In this document: positions 16,809-25,958 of the stretch, piece after piece
How the letters are laid out: every line of letters begins with the position of its first letter
Numbering within the stretch: the first letter of the stretch is position 1
Assembly (NCBI GenBank): GCA_025141835.1
Contig: CP081102.1
Span: 744,001 to 808,000, forward strand
Reading direction: 5' to 3'
Length of the DNA stretch: 64,000 bases
From: Rhodobacteraceae bacterium M385
GTDB taxonomy: Bacteria; Pseudomonadota; Alphaproteobacteria; Rhodobacterales; Rhodobacteraceae
The notes under the pieces: model-generated
What the model was told of the DNA's origin: nothing
Seen by the model: only the letters and a program-made list of their open reading frames with translations
Database searches by the model: none
Program-made: the position numbers and the translations under genes

Positions 16809-17882
16809 TTGGCCGAATTATCCCAGAGCCTCCCGTTGCCCCTTGCGGGCGACCGGGAAGCCCGCGCCCGTGCGTGCAGTTTTTTGCTGTTGGCTTTGCT
16901 GGCAGTCGTCAGTCTGACGAGCCTGACCACGGGCGCATCGGGTATTTCGCTGGTGGAAGTTTTCGGCACATGGACGCGGGGCGAAAGCCTAGACCGGGTG
17001 ACACGCACGGTTTTGTTCGACATTCGCATGCCGCGCTTGATTATGGGCATCCTTGTGGGCGCGGCCTTGGCCGTGTCTGGCGCTGTCATGCAGGGGTTGT
17101 TCCGCAACCCTTTGGCTGATCCCGGCCTGGTGGGGGTTGGCGCGGGGGCAGGGCTCGGCGCGATTGTCGCCATTGTTCTGGGCGGCTTCCTGCCCGTGGC
17201 GATACAGGCGGCGGTAGGTTTCTACCTTGTGCCCTTCGCGGCGTTCTTTGGGGGCTGGCTCAGCACGATCATGCTTTATGTAGTGGCCACCAACCGAGGC
17301 AAAACATCGGTCGCGGTGATGCTTTTGGCGGGCATCGCCTTGGGGGCTCTGACCGGGGCCGTGTCGGGCATTCTGGTTTATATGGCAGACGATCAACAGC
17401 TACGGGATTTGACGTTCTGGGGTTTGGGATCACTGGCGGGGGCCACTTGGGTGAAGCTGATCGTAGCGGCCCCATTGATTGTCACAGCCCTTGCAGCGGC
17501 TCCGTTCCTGGCGCGCAGCCTTAACGGCTTGGCATTGGGAGAGGCCGCCGCCGCCCATATCGGCATCCCGGTGCAGAGGATGAAATCCATCGCGATCCTG
17601 ACCGTTGCCGCCGCCGTGGGCGCGGCTGTAGCCGTGTCGGGCGGCATCGGGTTCATTGGCATCGTGGTGCCGCATTTGCTGCGTATCGCCGTGGGGCCGG
17701 ATCATCGATTCCTTCTGCCCAATGCGGCGCTCTTGGGGGCCTCTCTTCTGATCGTGGCGGATATGATCTCTCGGACCATCATTGCGCCCGCGGAACTGCC
17801 TATCGGGATCGTCACCGCCGTGATCGGCGGGCCGTTCTTCTTGTGGATTTTGCTGCGAAATCGTTCACTTCTGGACCTGTGA
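16809..17882 (+). CDS. hmuU: Heme ABC transporter permease HmuU
   Basis: A 357-residue FecCD-type permease: FDIRMPRLIMGILVGAALAV, LFRNPLADPGLVGVGAGAGL, and SGGIGFIGIVVPHLLRI in the coupling region, as in HmuU/BhuU. The start is taken as TTG 16809 because GGAGA lies eight bases upstream and the TTG directly follows the hmuT stop. No suitable ATG occurs before the first membrane span. It sits between hmuT and hmuV in one operon. Confidence 0.88.
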   Translation: MAELSQSLPLPLAGDREARARACSFLLLALLAVVSLTSLTTGASGISLVEVFGTWTRGESLDRVTRTVLFDIRMPRLIMGILVGAALAVSGAVMQGLFRNPLADPGLVGVGAGAGLGAIVAIVLGGFLPVAIQAAVGFYLVPFAAFFGGWLSTIMLYVVATNRGKTSVAVMLLAGIALGALTGAVSGILVYMADDQQLRDLTFWGLGSLAGATWVKLIVAAPLIVTALAAAPFLARSLNGLALGEAAAAHIGIPVQRMKSIAILTVAAAVGAAVAVSGGIGFIGIVVPHLLRIAVGPDHRFLLPNAALLGASLLIVADMISRTIIAPAELPIGIVTAVIGGPFFLWILLRNRSLLDL

Positions 17883-17889
17883 GGCCCCC

Positions 17890-18675
17890 ATGCTGACTGC
17901 GGAAAACATCGAAGTGACCCTTGGGTCGAGCCACGTGTTGCACGGCGTCGATATGGTCGCGCAACCGGGGCAGGTGACGGCTATTGTCGGCCACAACGGA
18001 TCGGGAAAAACCACGCTTCTGCGCGCCATGACGCAGGAGGTCCCTTACCGGGGCAAAGTGCGTTTGGACGGGGCAGATATCGCCGCGATCAAGCCGTGGG
18101 AACTGGCGACGCGCCGGGCCGTTCTTCCGCAAGCCTCGCGCATCGCGTTTCCGTTCACCGTGTTGGAGGTTGTGCGCCTGGGCCTTTTGGCCGGCCGCGA
18201 TGGGGCCGACAAAACTCTGCCGCAGAGGGCCTTGGCCCATGTCGGTCTGGCCGGTTTTGAAGGGCGGTTTTACCAAGAGCTGTCGGGCGGAGAGCAGCAG
18301 CGCGTGCAATTGGCCCGCGTCTTGTCTCAGGTATGGGAGCCGACCCAGAACGGTAAGGCCCGTTGGCTTTTATTGGATGAGCCTGTTTCCAGCCTTGATA
18401 TCGGACACCAGCTTGAGGTGATGGAAATCGCCCGCGATTATGCCCGTGGCGGCGGCGGGGTGATCGCCGTCATGCACGACCTGAACCTAACCGCGATGTT
18501 TGCTGACCATATGGTGCTTCTATCGGGGGGGCGATGCCTTGCAGCGGGGGCACCGGCACAGGTTATGACGGATGTGACCCTTAGCAAGGCCTACGGCTGC
18601 GCGCTACAGGTCAACACACGGCCCGCCGCCGATGCGACGTTTATTCTGCCCCACCTTGCGCAACGCGCGGGCTGA
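17890..18675 (+). CDS. hmuV: Heme ABC transporter ATP-binding protein HmuV
   Basis: A 261-residue ABC ATPase with Walker A VGHNGSGKTT near residue 36, the Q-loop in VLPQASRIAFPFTV typical of HmuV/BhuV, signature LSGGEQQRVQLARVLSQVW, and Walker B WLLLDEPVSSLD. It energises HmuU for heme import. The gene starts seven bases after hmuU stops. Confidence 0.93.
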   Translation: MLTAENIEVTLGSSHVLHGVDMVAQPGQVTAIVGHNGSGKTTLLRAMTQEVPYRGKVRLDGADIAAIKPWELATRRAVLPQASRIAFPFTVLEVVRLGLLAGRDGADKTLPQRALAHVGLAGFEGRFYQELSGGEQQRVQLARVLSQVWEPTQNGKARWLLLDEPVSSLDIGHQLEVMEIARDYARGGGGVIAVMHDLNLTAMFADHMVLLSGGRCLAAGAPAQVMTDVTLSKAYGCALQVNTRPAADATFILPHLAQRAG

Positions 18676-18693
18676 CATCAAAGGACACGACTT

Positions 18694-19020
18694 ATGTATA
18701 TCGCGATGAACCGCTTTACGGTGAGAACGGCAAACGCGCAGGCGTTTGAAGACCTTTGGCTGGGGCGTGAAAGCCGTTTGCCGGGGTTGGATGGCTTTGT
18801 GGAGTTTCACATGCTCAAAGGGCCAGTAGAAGATGACGACACGGTGCTATATGCCTCCCACACGGTGTGGCGGGATGTGGATGCCTTCAAGGCCTGGACG
18901 AAAAGCATGGCCTTCCGCGACGCCCACAAGGGGGCCCGCCAGACGGCAAAATTGCACGAAGGAAGCCCCACGTTTGAAGGCTTCGAGACGATCCAGCACA
19001 TCGCGGCCCCGGTGTCTTAA
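18694..19020 (+). CDS. IsdG/MhuD-like antibiotic-biosynthesis-monooxygenase-fold heme oxygenase
   Basis: A 108-residue ABM-fold protein. The three residues of the non-canonical heme oxygenases IsdG/IsdI can be placed: Asn6 in AMNRF, Trp68 in FKAWTK and His78 in RDAHKG. The PGLDGFVEFHML stretch fits the same family. Such enzymes open the heme ring with O2 and release Fe(II). A good AAAGGA ribosome site precedes it. Its position as last gene of the heme operon fits heme degradation in the cytoplasm. This island thus encodes both HemS and an IsdG-like enzyme; which one degrades heme is open. Confidence 0.85.
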   Translation: MYIAMNRFTVRTANAQAFEDLWLGRESRLPGLDGFVEFHMLKGPVEDDDTVLYASHTVWRDVDAFKAWTKSMAFRDAHKGARQTAKLHEGSPTFEGFETIQHIAAPVS

Positions 19021-19478
19021 CCCACCGATTGCAGTTTCGGACGGGGCAGGGGTTTGGGCGTGCCTATGGGGTCCAGCCGGGCGGCCAGGGACAGGCCACT
19101 GCGCACGATGGCGGCTTCGACGCGGCCGCCGGTCAGGCGTGCGATCAGATCACGGGCGCGCGGGGTTTCCTCGCGGCCCATGGCGGTCAGAAGCGCGAGC
19201 AACACCCGTTCATCTTGGGTCAGCAGCTTTCGCGCCTCTAGGTCCATCGGGTCCGCGAAGATCAGCGGCACGGGGCGGCTGTTAAGGACGGCCCCCAAAA
19301 AGCTTTGCACATGGTTGGCGATCGCAAGGCCCCGAGGCTCTCCCCATGTGCCGACGGCAGCGGCCAGCGCGTGGCGCCAACCAAGGGTTTCGGGCGATAG
19401 ATAGGCGTTCAGAAAGTTGCGCATGACTGGCAACAAGGCGCGGCTGGTGGGGTCCAGCGTATCGACGGAATCGCTCAT
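19017..19478 (-). CDS. Uncharacterised protein, paralogue of its upstream neighbour
   Basis: A 153-residue soluble protein of unrecognised family, lacking cysteines. By eye it aligns along its length with the protein encoded at 19475-20008: RNFLNAYLSP...W near the N-terminus matches RYYLQSFAIP...W, and LLTQDERVLLALLTAM matches ILTEHERRLMRSLAAL. The CxxC of the neighbour is replaced here by MDLE. Its start overlaps the neighbour's stop (ATGA), and its stop overlaps the stop of the convergent heme oxygenase gene. A role in heme or iron homeostasis is inferred from location and from the operator upstream of the pair. Confidence 0.8.
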   Translation of the reverse strand: MSDSVDTLDPTSRALLPVMRNFLNAYLSPETLGWRHALAAAVGTWGEPRGLAIANHVQSFLGAVLNSRPVPLIFADPMDLEARKLLTQDERVLLALLTAMGREETPRARDLIARLTGGRVEAAIVRSGLSLAARLDPIGTPKPLPRPKLQSVG

Positions 19479-20008
19479 GCCGACCGCCTTTCTGTCCCAA
19501 AGAAGGCGTCGCCATAGCGGCCTCCATCCAGCGCCGTAGCCGGGCTTGGAAGCGTCAGGGCCACTTGCGACAGGGCGGCGATTGCCTCGGCCGTGTCATT
19601 GCCTTCGCAGAGCATCATCATTTCGGTCTGCACGATCCCCTCGTGACCGCGCCGAAGGGCGGCGAGACTGCGCATCAGGCGGCGTTCGTGTTCGGTGAGG
19701 ATGGTCGAGCAGCCTAGACACACCGGAGAATTGAAATGAAACGTGGAGCGTCGGGCATAGCGCATCGCCCGCAGCGCGTTCAGCAGGCGGCCCGCAAGAA
19801 GCATCCCGTGGGCTTCCCCGTAGTGGAACTGAGCCCGCTCGAAGCAGCCGATCCACGCATGGCTTTGGGGAATTGCAAAGCTTTGCAGGTAGTAGCGCGT
19901 CAATCCGAGCATGGTGATTTCATGGGCATCAAAGCCCGCGTCGGAAACCAGTGTTTCTTTGGCGTCTGGGCGTCGCCCGCAGCAGCTGTCTTTGGTGGGG
20001 CGGGTCAT
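19475..20008 (-). CDS. Uncharacterised cysteine-containing protein behind an iron-box-like site
   Basis: A 177-residue soluble protein with an N-terminal Cys-Cys pair (DSCCGRR), a central FHYGEAHG segment, and a CLGC motif followed by STILTEHERRLM. The family is not recognised. The Cys-rich features could hold a metal or an Fe-S cluster, but too little is conserved to claim this. ATG 20008 is the only in-frame ATG near the start of the conserved part. A 21-bp operator lies about 100 bases upstream (20112-20132). It forms a two-gene operon with its diverged paralogue. Confidence 0.78.
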   Translation of the reverse strand: MTRPTKDSCCGRRPDAKETLVSDAGFDAHEITMLGLTRYYLQSFAIPQSHAWIGCFERAQFHYGEAHGMLLAGRLLNALRAMRYARRSTFHFNSPVCLGCSTILTEHERRLMRSLAALRRGHEGIVQTEMMMLCEGNDTAEAIAALSQVALTLPSPATALDGGRYGDAFFGTERRSA

Positions 20009-20111
20009 GGGCGCCGCGCCTTGAGCATGTGTGTCATGTGAAGCCGTCCTTAAGGAGCATAAAGGTTGCGCGTCACCGGGCTCGACAGGGCGTCTGACTG
20101 GGCTTTTCAAT

Positions 20112-20132
20112 ATCTGACAAAATTAGTCGGAT
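20112..20132. promoter_or_regulatory. Candidate iron-responsive operator, site 4 (most symmetrical)
   Basis: ATCTGAC, 7 bases AAAATTA, GTCGGAT. The two halves are inverted repeats of each other with one mismatch. It faces the start of the two-gene minus-strand operon (20008), and no plus-strand gene follows it closely. As the most palindromic copy it defines the motif best: ATCYGAC-N7-GTCRGAT. Confidence 0.65.
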
Positions 20133-20193
20133 AAGGCAAGTGGAGAAAATGAACCCTCTCGCCCGAGGCGGTTATGGACAGTTGAGAGGGGGT

Positions 20194-20232
20194 GAAAAAC
20201 AAACGCCCACTTGCGATAGGCAAGGGGCGTTG
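20194..20232 (-). terminator. Rho-independent terminator of the glutaryl-CoA dehydrogenase gene
   Basis: On the minus strand AACGCCCCTTGC pairs with GCAAGTGGGCGTT around a CTATC loop, and is followed at once by TGTTTTT. It lies about 60 bases downstream of the stop at 20293. A strong stem with a U-tract makes this a convincing intrinsic terminator. Confidence 0.85.
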
Positions 20233-20292
20233 TCGGGGAAGATGCATGGGACCCGAGGCGCATTTCAGCGGCCCCGGCCCCCGCGGATGGCG

Positions 20293-21522
20293 TTAGGCGA
20301 AGGCCTGCAAACCGGTGATGCCGCGGCCCATGATGAGGGCGTGGACGTCGTGGGTGCCCTCGTAAGTGTTAACGGCCTCAAGGTTCATCACGTGGCGGAT
20401 GACGCCGTATTCGTCGCTGACGCCATTGCCGCCGTGCATGTCGCGGGCCTCCCGCGCAATGGTTAACGCTTTGCCGCAATTGTTACGCTTCATCAGGCTG
20501 ATCAGCTCGGCGGGCGCGGTGTGATCGTCGAACATCCGGCCCAGTTGCAGGGCCCCTTGCAGGCCCAGGGCGATCTCGGCCTGCATGTCGGCCAGCTTCT
20601 TCTGGATCAGCTGCGTTTGCGCCAGTGGGCGGCCAAACTGCTTGCGGTCCATGGTGTAGCTGCGGGCGGCGTGGAAGCAGGCCTCGGCCGCGCCCATGGC
20701 GCCCCAGGCGATGCCGAAGCGCGCCCGGTTCAGGCAGCCGAAGGGACCAGCCAAGCCACTGACTTCAGGCAGTAAATTATCCTCGGGGACAAAGACTTCG
20801 TCCATCTGGATCATGCCCGTAATCGAGGCGCGGAGCGAGAATTTCCCCTCGATCTTCGGGGCGTTCAGACCCTTCATTCCCTTCTCAAGAATGAAGCCTT
20901 TGATCTTGCCGTCATGGGCGTCGGACTTGGCCCAGATGATGAAGACATCGGCGATGGGGGAGTTGGTGATCCAGTTCTTCGCGCCGGAAAGGCTGTAGCC
21001 GCCGTCCACCGCTTTGGCGCGGGTGACCATCGACCCCGGGTCCGATCCGTGGTCCGGTTCGGTTAACCCGAAACAGCCGACCATGCGGCCCGAGGCCAGC
21101 TCTGGCAGGAATTTCTGGCGCTGCGCCTCGGTCCCATAGGCGAAGATCGGGTGCATCACCAGCGAGCTTTGCACCGACATGGCCGAGCGATAGCCGCTGT
21201 CGATCCGCTCCACCTCGCGAGCGACCAAACCGTAGGAGACGTAGTTGGCGCCAATGCCGCCGTATTCCTCGGGGATGGTCGCGCCCAGAAGGCCCATGTC
21301 GCCCATCTCGGTCATGATATCGCGGTCAAATGTCTCGTGGCGGTTAGCCATGACGACGCGCGATCCCAACGCTTCCTGGCAATAGGCATGGGCGCTGTCG
21401 CGGATCATCCGCTCCTCCTCCGTCAGCTGGTTTTCCAGCAGAAACGGGTCGTCCCAAACCAAGCTCGCAGGCTTGGCCCGGGCGGATTGGGGGGTGGTGG
21501 CGGCGGATGTCATGGTGCTCAA
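20293..21522 (-). CDS. gcdH: Glutaryl-CoA dehydrogenase (acyl-CoA dehydrogenase family)
   Basis: A 409-residue flavoenzyme that oxidises and decarboxylates glutaryl-CoA to crotonyl-CoA. Diagnostic regions: [15 protein letters not shown] in the flavin/substrate domain, [21 protein letters not shown], and the catalytic glutamate in [16 protein letters not shown]. Length and order are typical for GcdH. The start is probably TTG 21522, since GGAG lies seven bases ahead of it; an ATG nine bases later has no well-placed ribosome site. It is divergent from the 2-aminobenzoyl-CoA-type operon, whose beta-oxidation products could feed it. Confidence 0.92.
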   Translation of the reverse strand: MSTMTSAATTPQSARAKPASLVWDDPFLLENQLTEEERMIRDSAHAYCQEALGSRVVMANRHETFDRDIMTEMGDMGLLGATIPEEYGGIGANYVSYGLVAREVERIDSGYRSAMSVQSSLVMHPIFAYGTEAQRQKFLPELASGRMVGCFGLTEPDHGSDPGSMVTRAKAVDGGYSLSGAKNWITNSPIADVFIIWAKSDAHDGKIKGFILEKGMKGLNAPKIEGKFSLRASITGMIQMDEVFVPEDNLLPEVSGLAGPFGCLNRARFGIAWGAMGAAEACFHAARSYTMDRKQFGRPLAQTQLIQKKLADMQAEIALGLQGALQLGRMFDDHTAPAELISLMKRNNCGKALTIAREARDMHGGNGVSDEYGVIRHVMNLEAVNTYEGTHDVHALIMGRGITGLQAFA

Positions 21523-21574
21523 GGGAGGTCTCCATCGGCTTCAATTTCAGAAATGGGTAGAAGGCGGCTGAATT

Positions 21575-21607
21575 TATTTCAAGCATAAAATATTTTTACT
21601 TGAAATA
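21575..21607. promoter_or_regulatory. Perfect 9-bp inverted repeat in the divergent promoter region
   Basis: TATTTCAAG (21575-21583) and CTTGAAATA (21599-21607) are exact inverted repeats, separated by 15 A/T-rich bases. The site lies between gcdH (starts 21522) and the monooxygenase gene (21660). It is a plausible operator for the MarR-family repressor encoded at 24682 within the operon; AT-rich palindromes of this type are usual for aromatic-acid MarR regulators. Confidence 0.5.
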
Positions 21608-21659
21608 CAGGTTTGCGATCCGTAGCGTTGCTGTACCGGAACAGAAAAGTGGGTCGAAC

Positions 21660-23954
21660 ATGCGTATTGCTTGTCTTGGGGGTGGTCCTGCTGGCCTCTA
21701 CTTTGGGATTTCGATGAAACGTCGCAATCCTCAGGCCGAAGTCGTTGTGTTCGAGCGTAACCGCGCGGACGATACCTTTGGGTGGGGCGTGGTCTTGTCC
21801 GACGAAACTCTTGATAATCTTGCCAAGAACGACGCCGAAAGCGCCGCGATTATCCGCGAGAACTTCGCCTATTGGGATGATGTGGCGCTGCATCATCAGG
21901 GCCAAAAACTGGTGTCCAGCGGCCATGGTTTCTGCGGTATCGGCCGCAAGAAGCTGCTGTTGATCCTACAGGCGCGGGCACGGGAATTGGGCGTTGATCT
22001 GCGGTTCGAGACCGAGGTTGGCGCGGCGTCTGATTACAAGGACGACTTTGACGTTGTGGTGGCTTGCGACGGGCTCAATTCCAAGACCCGGATGGAGTTT
22101 GCCGAGACCTTCCAACCCGACATCGACACCCGCAAGTGTCAGTTCGTCTGGCTTGGAACGCACCAGCGTTTCGACGATGCGTTTACCTTTATTTTCGAAG
22201 ATACCGACAAGGGCTGGGTCTGGGCGCACGCGTATCAATTTGACGATGAGACAGCGACTTTCATCGTGGAATGCAGCCAGAAAACCTTTGATGCTTACGG
22301 CTTTGGCGAGATGAGCCAGCAAGAGAGCATTGCCGTGTGCGAGGCGATCTTCAAAGACCACCTTGGTGGCCACGGGCTGATGACCAACGCCAACCATATC
22401 CGCGGTTCTGCGTGGATTCAGTTCCCCCGTGTGCTTTGCGAAAAGTGGAGCCACGAAAATGTGGTGCTTTTGGGCGATGCTTCGGCCACGGCGCATTTTT
22501 CGATCGGGTCGGGAACGAAGCTGGCGTTGGAAAGTGCCATTGCGCTGGCCGAAGATATTGCCACAAAACCGACGCTGGCAGAGGCCTTCGCCAACTACGA
22601 GGACGAGCGGCGGTTGGAGGTCTTGCGTCTGCAATCGGCGGCGCGAAACTCGGTGGAATGGTTCGAGGATGTGGAGCGGTATCTGCACCTTGATCCGGTG
22701 CAACTGAATTACTCCATGCTGACCCGCTCGCAACGCATCAGCCACGAAAACCTGCGAGAGAGAGACCCGAAGTGGCTTGCCGGGGCGGAGGCGTGGTTCA
22801 TGGAGCAAGCCGGGGGAGAGGCCACAACTCCCGCCCGCGCCCCGATGTTTGCGCCATTTACCTTGCGCGATATGAAGCTGAAGAACCGCATCGTGGTGTC
22901 CCCGATGGCGCAATACAAGGCTGTGGATGGCGCGCCGACCGATTGGCATTTGATCCATTACGGCGAGCGCGCCAAAGGCGGCGCAGGGCTGGTCTATACC
23001 GAGATGACATGCGTTTCCGCCGATGGGCGGATCACGCCCGGTTGCCCCGGTCTGTATGCCCCCGAGCATGAGGCCGCATGGGCGCGGCTGACCGCCTTTG
23101 TCCACGCTGAGACGGAAGCGAAGATTTGCTGCCAGATCGGCCATGCGGGGCGGAAGGGCTCGACCCGTGTCGGATGGGAAGGGATGGACAAGCCGCTGGC
23201 GGAGGGCAACTGGCCGCTTTTGTCGGCCTCCGATATCCCTTGGTCCGATGAAAACGCGACGCCGCAGGCGATGGACCGGGCGCAGATGGACGCGGTGAAG
23301 ACGGCCTTCGTGGCAAGCGCCGAGATGGCGGATCGCGCGGGCTTTGACATGATCGAATTGCACGCGGCCCACGGCTATCTGATCTCGTCGTTCATCTCTC
23401 CGCTGTCCAACACGCGCACCGACAACTACGGCGGCAGCCTAGAGAACCGGATGCGCTACCCGTTGGAAGTTTTCGCCGCCATGCGGGCCGTTTGGCCGCC
23501 AGAAAAGCCCATGTCGGTGCGGATTTCGGCCAGCGATTGGGCCGGGGACGACGGTGTCACTGCCGAGGACGCCGTGAAGATCGCAGCGATGTTTGAAGCC
23601 CAAGGCGCGGATATCATCGATGTGTCGGCGGGCCAGACCTCGACCGAAGCAGAGCCTGTCTATGGCCGCATGTTCCAAACGCCTTTCTCGGACCGGATCA
23701 GGAACGAGGCGGGGATCAAGACAATGGCCGTGGGCAATATCTTCGAGGCCGATCACGTGAACTCGATCCTTATGGCGGGGCGGGCCGATCTGGTGTGCCT
23801 TGCGCGGCCGCATCTGGCCGATCCCTATTGGACGCTACATGCGGCGACGGCCCTTGGGGACCGACAAGAAAGCTGGCCCCAGCCCTATGATGCGGGACGC
23901 GATCAGGCGTGGCGTCTGGCCGACCGGGCCGCAGAAATGGTGGGTAAGGTATGA
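21660..23954 (+). CDS. Fused flavin monooxygenase / old-yellow-enzyme (2-aminobenzoyl-CoA monooxygenase/reductase type)
   Basis: A 764-residue two-domain flavoprotein. Residues 1 to about 380 form an aromatic hydroxylase: [13 protein letters not shown] motif at the N-terminus and [15 protein letters not shown] near 280. Residues from about 400 on form an old-yellow-enzyme domain: [31 protein letters not shown] and [10 protein letters not shown]. This fusion is the hallmark of the Azoarcus evansii enzyme that hydroxylates and then reduces 2-aminobenzoyl-CoA to a non-aromatic product. Automated annotation often calls the family salicylyl-CoA 5-hydroxylase. ATG 21660 starts directly at the FAD motif. 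It is the first gene of the operon. Confidence 0.88.
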   Translation: MRIACLGGGPAGLYFGISMKRRNPQAEVVVFERNRADDTFGWGVVLSDETLDNLAKNDAESAAIIRENFAYWDDVALHHQGQKLVSSGHGFCGIGRKKLLLILQARARELGVDLRFETEVGAASDYKDDFDVVVACDGLNSKTRMEFAETFQPDIDTRKCQFVWLGTHQRFDDAFTFIFEDTDKGWVWAHAYQFDDETATFIVECSQKTFDAYGFGEMSQQESIAVCEAIFKDHLGGHGLMTNANHIRGSAWIQFPRVLCEKWSHENVVLLGDASATAHFSIGSGTKLALESAIALAEDIATKPTLAEAFANYEDERRLEVLRLQSAARNSVEWFEDVERYLHLDPVQLNYSMLTRSQRISHENLRERDPKWLAGAEAWFMEQAGGEATTPARAPMFAPFTLRDMKLKNRIVVSPMAQYKAVDGAPTDWHLIHYGERAKGGAGLVYTEMTCVSADGRITPGCPGLYAPEHEAAWARLTAFVHAETEAKICCQIGHAGRKGSTRVGWEGMDKPLAEGNWPLLSASDIPWSDENATPQAMDRAQMDAVKTAFVASAEMADRAGFDMIELHAAHGYLISSFISPLSNTRTDNYGGSLENRMRYPLEVFAAMRAVWPPEKPMSVRISASDWAGDDGVTAEDAVKIAAMFEAQGADIIDVSAGQTSTEAEPVYGRMFQTPFSDRIRNEAGIKTMAVGNIFEADHVNSILMAGRADLVCLARPHLADPYWTLHAATALGDRQESWPQPYDAGRDQAWRLADRAAEMVGKV

Positions 23955-24682
23955 AGCATGTCGTAATCACGGGCGGCGGCACGGGTGTTGGCGCCCAAAC
24001 CGCACAGCGCTTCGCGGCGGCGGGCTATGCCGTGACGATCATGGGGCGTAGCGAGGCACCGTTGCAGGCGCAGGGCTTGTCGTATCAGCTGTGCGATGTG
24101 ACCGACGTGGATCAGGTGCACGCCGCGTTTGAGGCGGCCCGCGCCGAGCATGGGCCGGTGTCCATCGTCATTGCGAACGCGGGCGCGGCGACCTCGAAGC
24201 CATTTGCCAAGATGAGTGCGGCGGATTTGACCGGCATGTTGGATGTGAACCTGACCGGGGTTTTCAACGTCTGGCAAGCGGCTTTGGCGGATATGAAGGC
24301 CGCAGGGGCAGGGCGGATGATCGCCATCGCCTCCACCGCTGGATTGAAAGGTTACCCGTATGTGTCGGGCTATTGCGCGGCGAAGCACGGGGTTGTTGGG
24401 CTAACGCGGGCGCTGTCGTTGGAACTGGCGAAAACCGGGATCACCGTGAACGCGATTTGCCCCGGCTTCATTGAAACGCCGCTGCTGGAACGCTCGGTCG
24501 AGAACATCGTCGCCACCACAGGGATGAGCGCGGAAGACGCGGTGAAATCATTGACAAAGGGCAACCCTCAGGCGCGGTTGATCCAGCCCGAGGAAGTGGC
24601 GGAAACGGCGCTTTGGCTCTGCTCGGACGCGGCGCGGTCAGTCAACGGACATACGTTAAGCCTGTCGGGAGGTGAAATCTGA
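23951..24682 (+). CDS. SDR-family dehydrogenase, probably 3-hydroxyacyl-CoA dehydrogenase
   Basis: A 243-residue short-chain dehydrogenase: GGGTGVGAQ cofactor loop at residues 8-16, NAGAATS, catalytic Ser in ASTAGLKG and Tyr-x3-Lys in YCAAKHG, then CPGFIETP. The operon context (CoA ligase, enoyl-CoA hydratase, acyl-CoA dehydrogenase) points to oxidation of a cyclic or linear 3-hydroxyacyl-CoA intermediate, with NAD as cofactor. Its start overlaps the monooxygenase stop (ATGA), so the two are translated together. Substrate is inferred from context only. Confidence 0.88.
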   Translation: MKHVVITGGGTGVGAQTAQRFAAAGYAVTIMGRSEAPLQAQGLSYQLCDVTDVDQVHAAFEAARAEHGPVSIVIANAGAATSKPFAKMSAADLTGMLDVNLTGVFNVWQAALADMKAAGAGRMIAIASTAGLKGYPYVSGYCAAKHGVVGLTRALSLELAKTGITVNAICPGFIETPLLERSVENIVATTGMSAEDAVKSLTKGNPQARLIQPEEVAETALWLCSDAARSVNGHTLSLSGGEI

Positions 24683-25158
24683 TGCAAACCAAACCGGTAG
24701 AGGTCCTTGCCCCGCCCTCAAAGGAACGCCTGCGCCTTTGGCTCCGCCTGCTGAAAACCAGCCGCGCGATTGAAACCACCCTGCGCGAGAAGCTGCGTGA
24801 GGAATTTGCCACCACCCTGCCGCGTTTCGATGTGATGGCCGCGCTGTCGCGTTATGAAGACGGCCTGAAGATGAGCCAGCTTTCCGGCGTGTTGCGCGTG
24901 TCCAACGGCAACGTCACCGGCATTGTGGACCGTTTGGCCGAGGATGGCTTGCTGGTGCGCGTGCCCGTACCCGGTGACCGCCGCGCCTCGGTCGTGCGAT
25001 TGACCAAGCGCGGCGTCGAAGAATTCGCCCGCCAGGCCGCCGCCCACGAGGCGTGGATCGATTCTATGCTTGGTGGGTTTGCCGCCGAAGAAGCCGCCGA
25101 AATCGGCGCGCGGCTGGAAACTCTGGAAGCAAAGCTACAGTCAGAAGGGGATGCCTGA
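24682..25158 (+). CDS. MarR-family transcriptional regulator inside the catabolic operon
   Basis: A 158-residue winged-helix regulator. The DNA-binding part reads [23 protein letters not shown], followed by the wing [13 protein letters not shown]. The flanking helices supply the dimer interface. MarR proteins of this group (BadR, CouR, HbaR-like) commonly sense an aryl-CoA thioester and repress their own operon. The start shares a base with the preceding stop (TGATG). Likely target: the inverted repeat at 21575-21607. Being inside the operon gives autoregulation. Confidence 0.9.
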   Translation: MQTKPVEVLAPPSKERLRLWLRLLKTSRAIETTLREKLREEFATTLPRFDVMAALSRYEDGLKMSQLSGVLRVSNGNVTGIVDRLAEDGLLVRVPVPGDRRASVVRLTKRGVEEFARQAAAHEAWIDSMLGGFAAEEAAEIGARLETLEAKLQSEGDA

Positions 25159-25958
25159 TGCGCAGTGACGTCACTCACTTCAAATGCGAGATTGCCGACC
25201 GCATCGCCACCATTGCGCTGGATCGGCCCGAGCGGAAGAACCCGCTGACCTTCGACAGCTACGCCGAGATGCGCGATTGGTTCCGTGATCTGCATTACTC
25301 GGACGACGTAGATGCGGTGGTTTTTGCCTCCAACGGCGGCAACTTCAGCTCGGGCGGTGATGTGCATGACATCATCGGGCCGCTCACCAAGATGTCGATG
25401 AAAGAACTGCTGGCCTTTACCCGGATGACGGGCGATCTGGTCAAGGCGATCGTGAACTGCGGCAAGCCGATGATTGCCGCGATTGATGGGATTTGCGTGG
25501 GCGCAGGCGCGATTATCGCCATGGCCGCTGACCTGCGGATCGCCACGCCCGAGGCCAAGACAGCCTTCCTTTTCACCCGGGTGGGCCTTGCGGGTTGTGA
25601 CATGGGGGCCTGTGCGATCCTGCCCCGGATCATCGGGCAAGGCCGCGCGGCAGAGCTGCTTTACACCGGCCGCGCCATGACCGCCGAGGAAGGCCATGCC
25701 TGGGGGTTCCACAACAAGCTGGTCCCCGCCGACACGCTGGACGCCGAGGCGCAGTCGATGGCCGCCCGCATCGCAGCGGGGCCGAACTTTGGGCACATGA
25801 TGACCAAGACCATGCTGGCGCAGGAATGGTCGATGTCGATTGAGCAAGCGATCGAGGCCGAGGCGCAGGCGCAGGCCATCTGCATGCAGACGGCGGATTT
25901 TGAACGCGCCTACACCGCCTTTGTCGCCAAAGAAAACCCCCTGTTCGAGGGCAACTGA
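25158..25958 (+). CDS. Enoyl-CoA hydratase/isomerase family protein
   Basis: A 266-residue crotonase-fold protein: [14 protein letters not shown] near residue 20, oxyanion-hole loop [15 protein letters not shown], and the second loop [20 protein letters not shown]. The catalytic-glutamate positions read [18 protein letters not shown], with Asp where typical hydratases have Glu, so hydratase, hydrolase or isomerase action is possible. ATG 25158 overlaps the MarR stop (TGATG). In this pathway it would add water to the ring enoyl-CoA or open the ring. Confidence 0.85.
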   Translation: MRSDVTHFKCEIADRIATIALDRPERKNPLTFDSYAEMRDWFRDLHYSDDVDAVVFASNGGNFSSGGDVHDIIGPLTKMSMKELLAFTRMTGDLVKAIVNCGKPMIAAIDGICVGAGAIIAMAADLRIATPEAKTAFLFTRVGLAGCDMGACAILPRIIGQGRAAELLYTGRAMTAEEGHAWGFHNKLVPADTLDAEAQSMAARIAAGPNFGHMMTKTMLAQEWSMSIEQAIEAEAQAQAICMQTADFERAYTAFVAKENPLFEGN

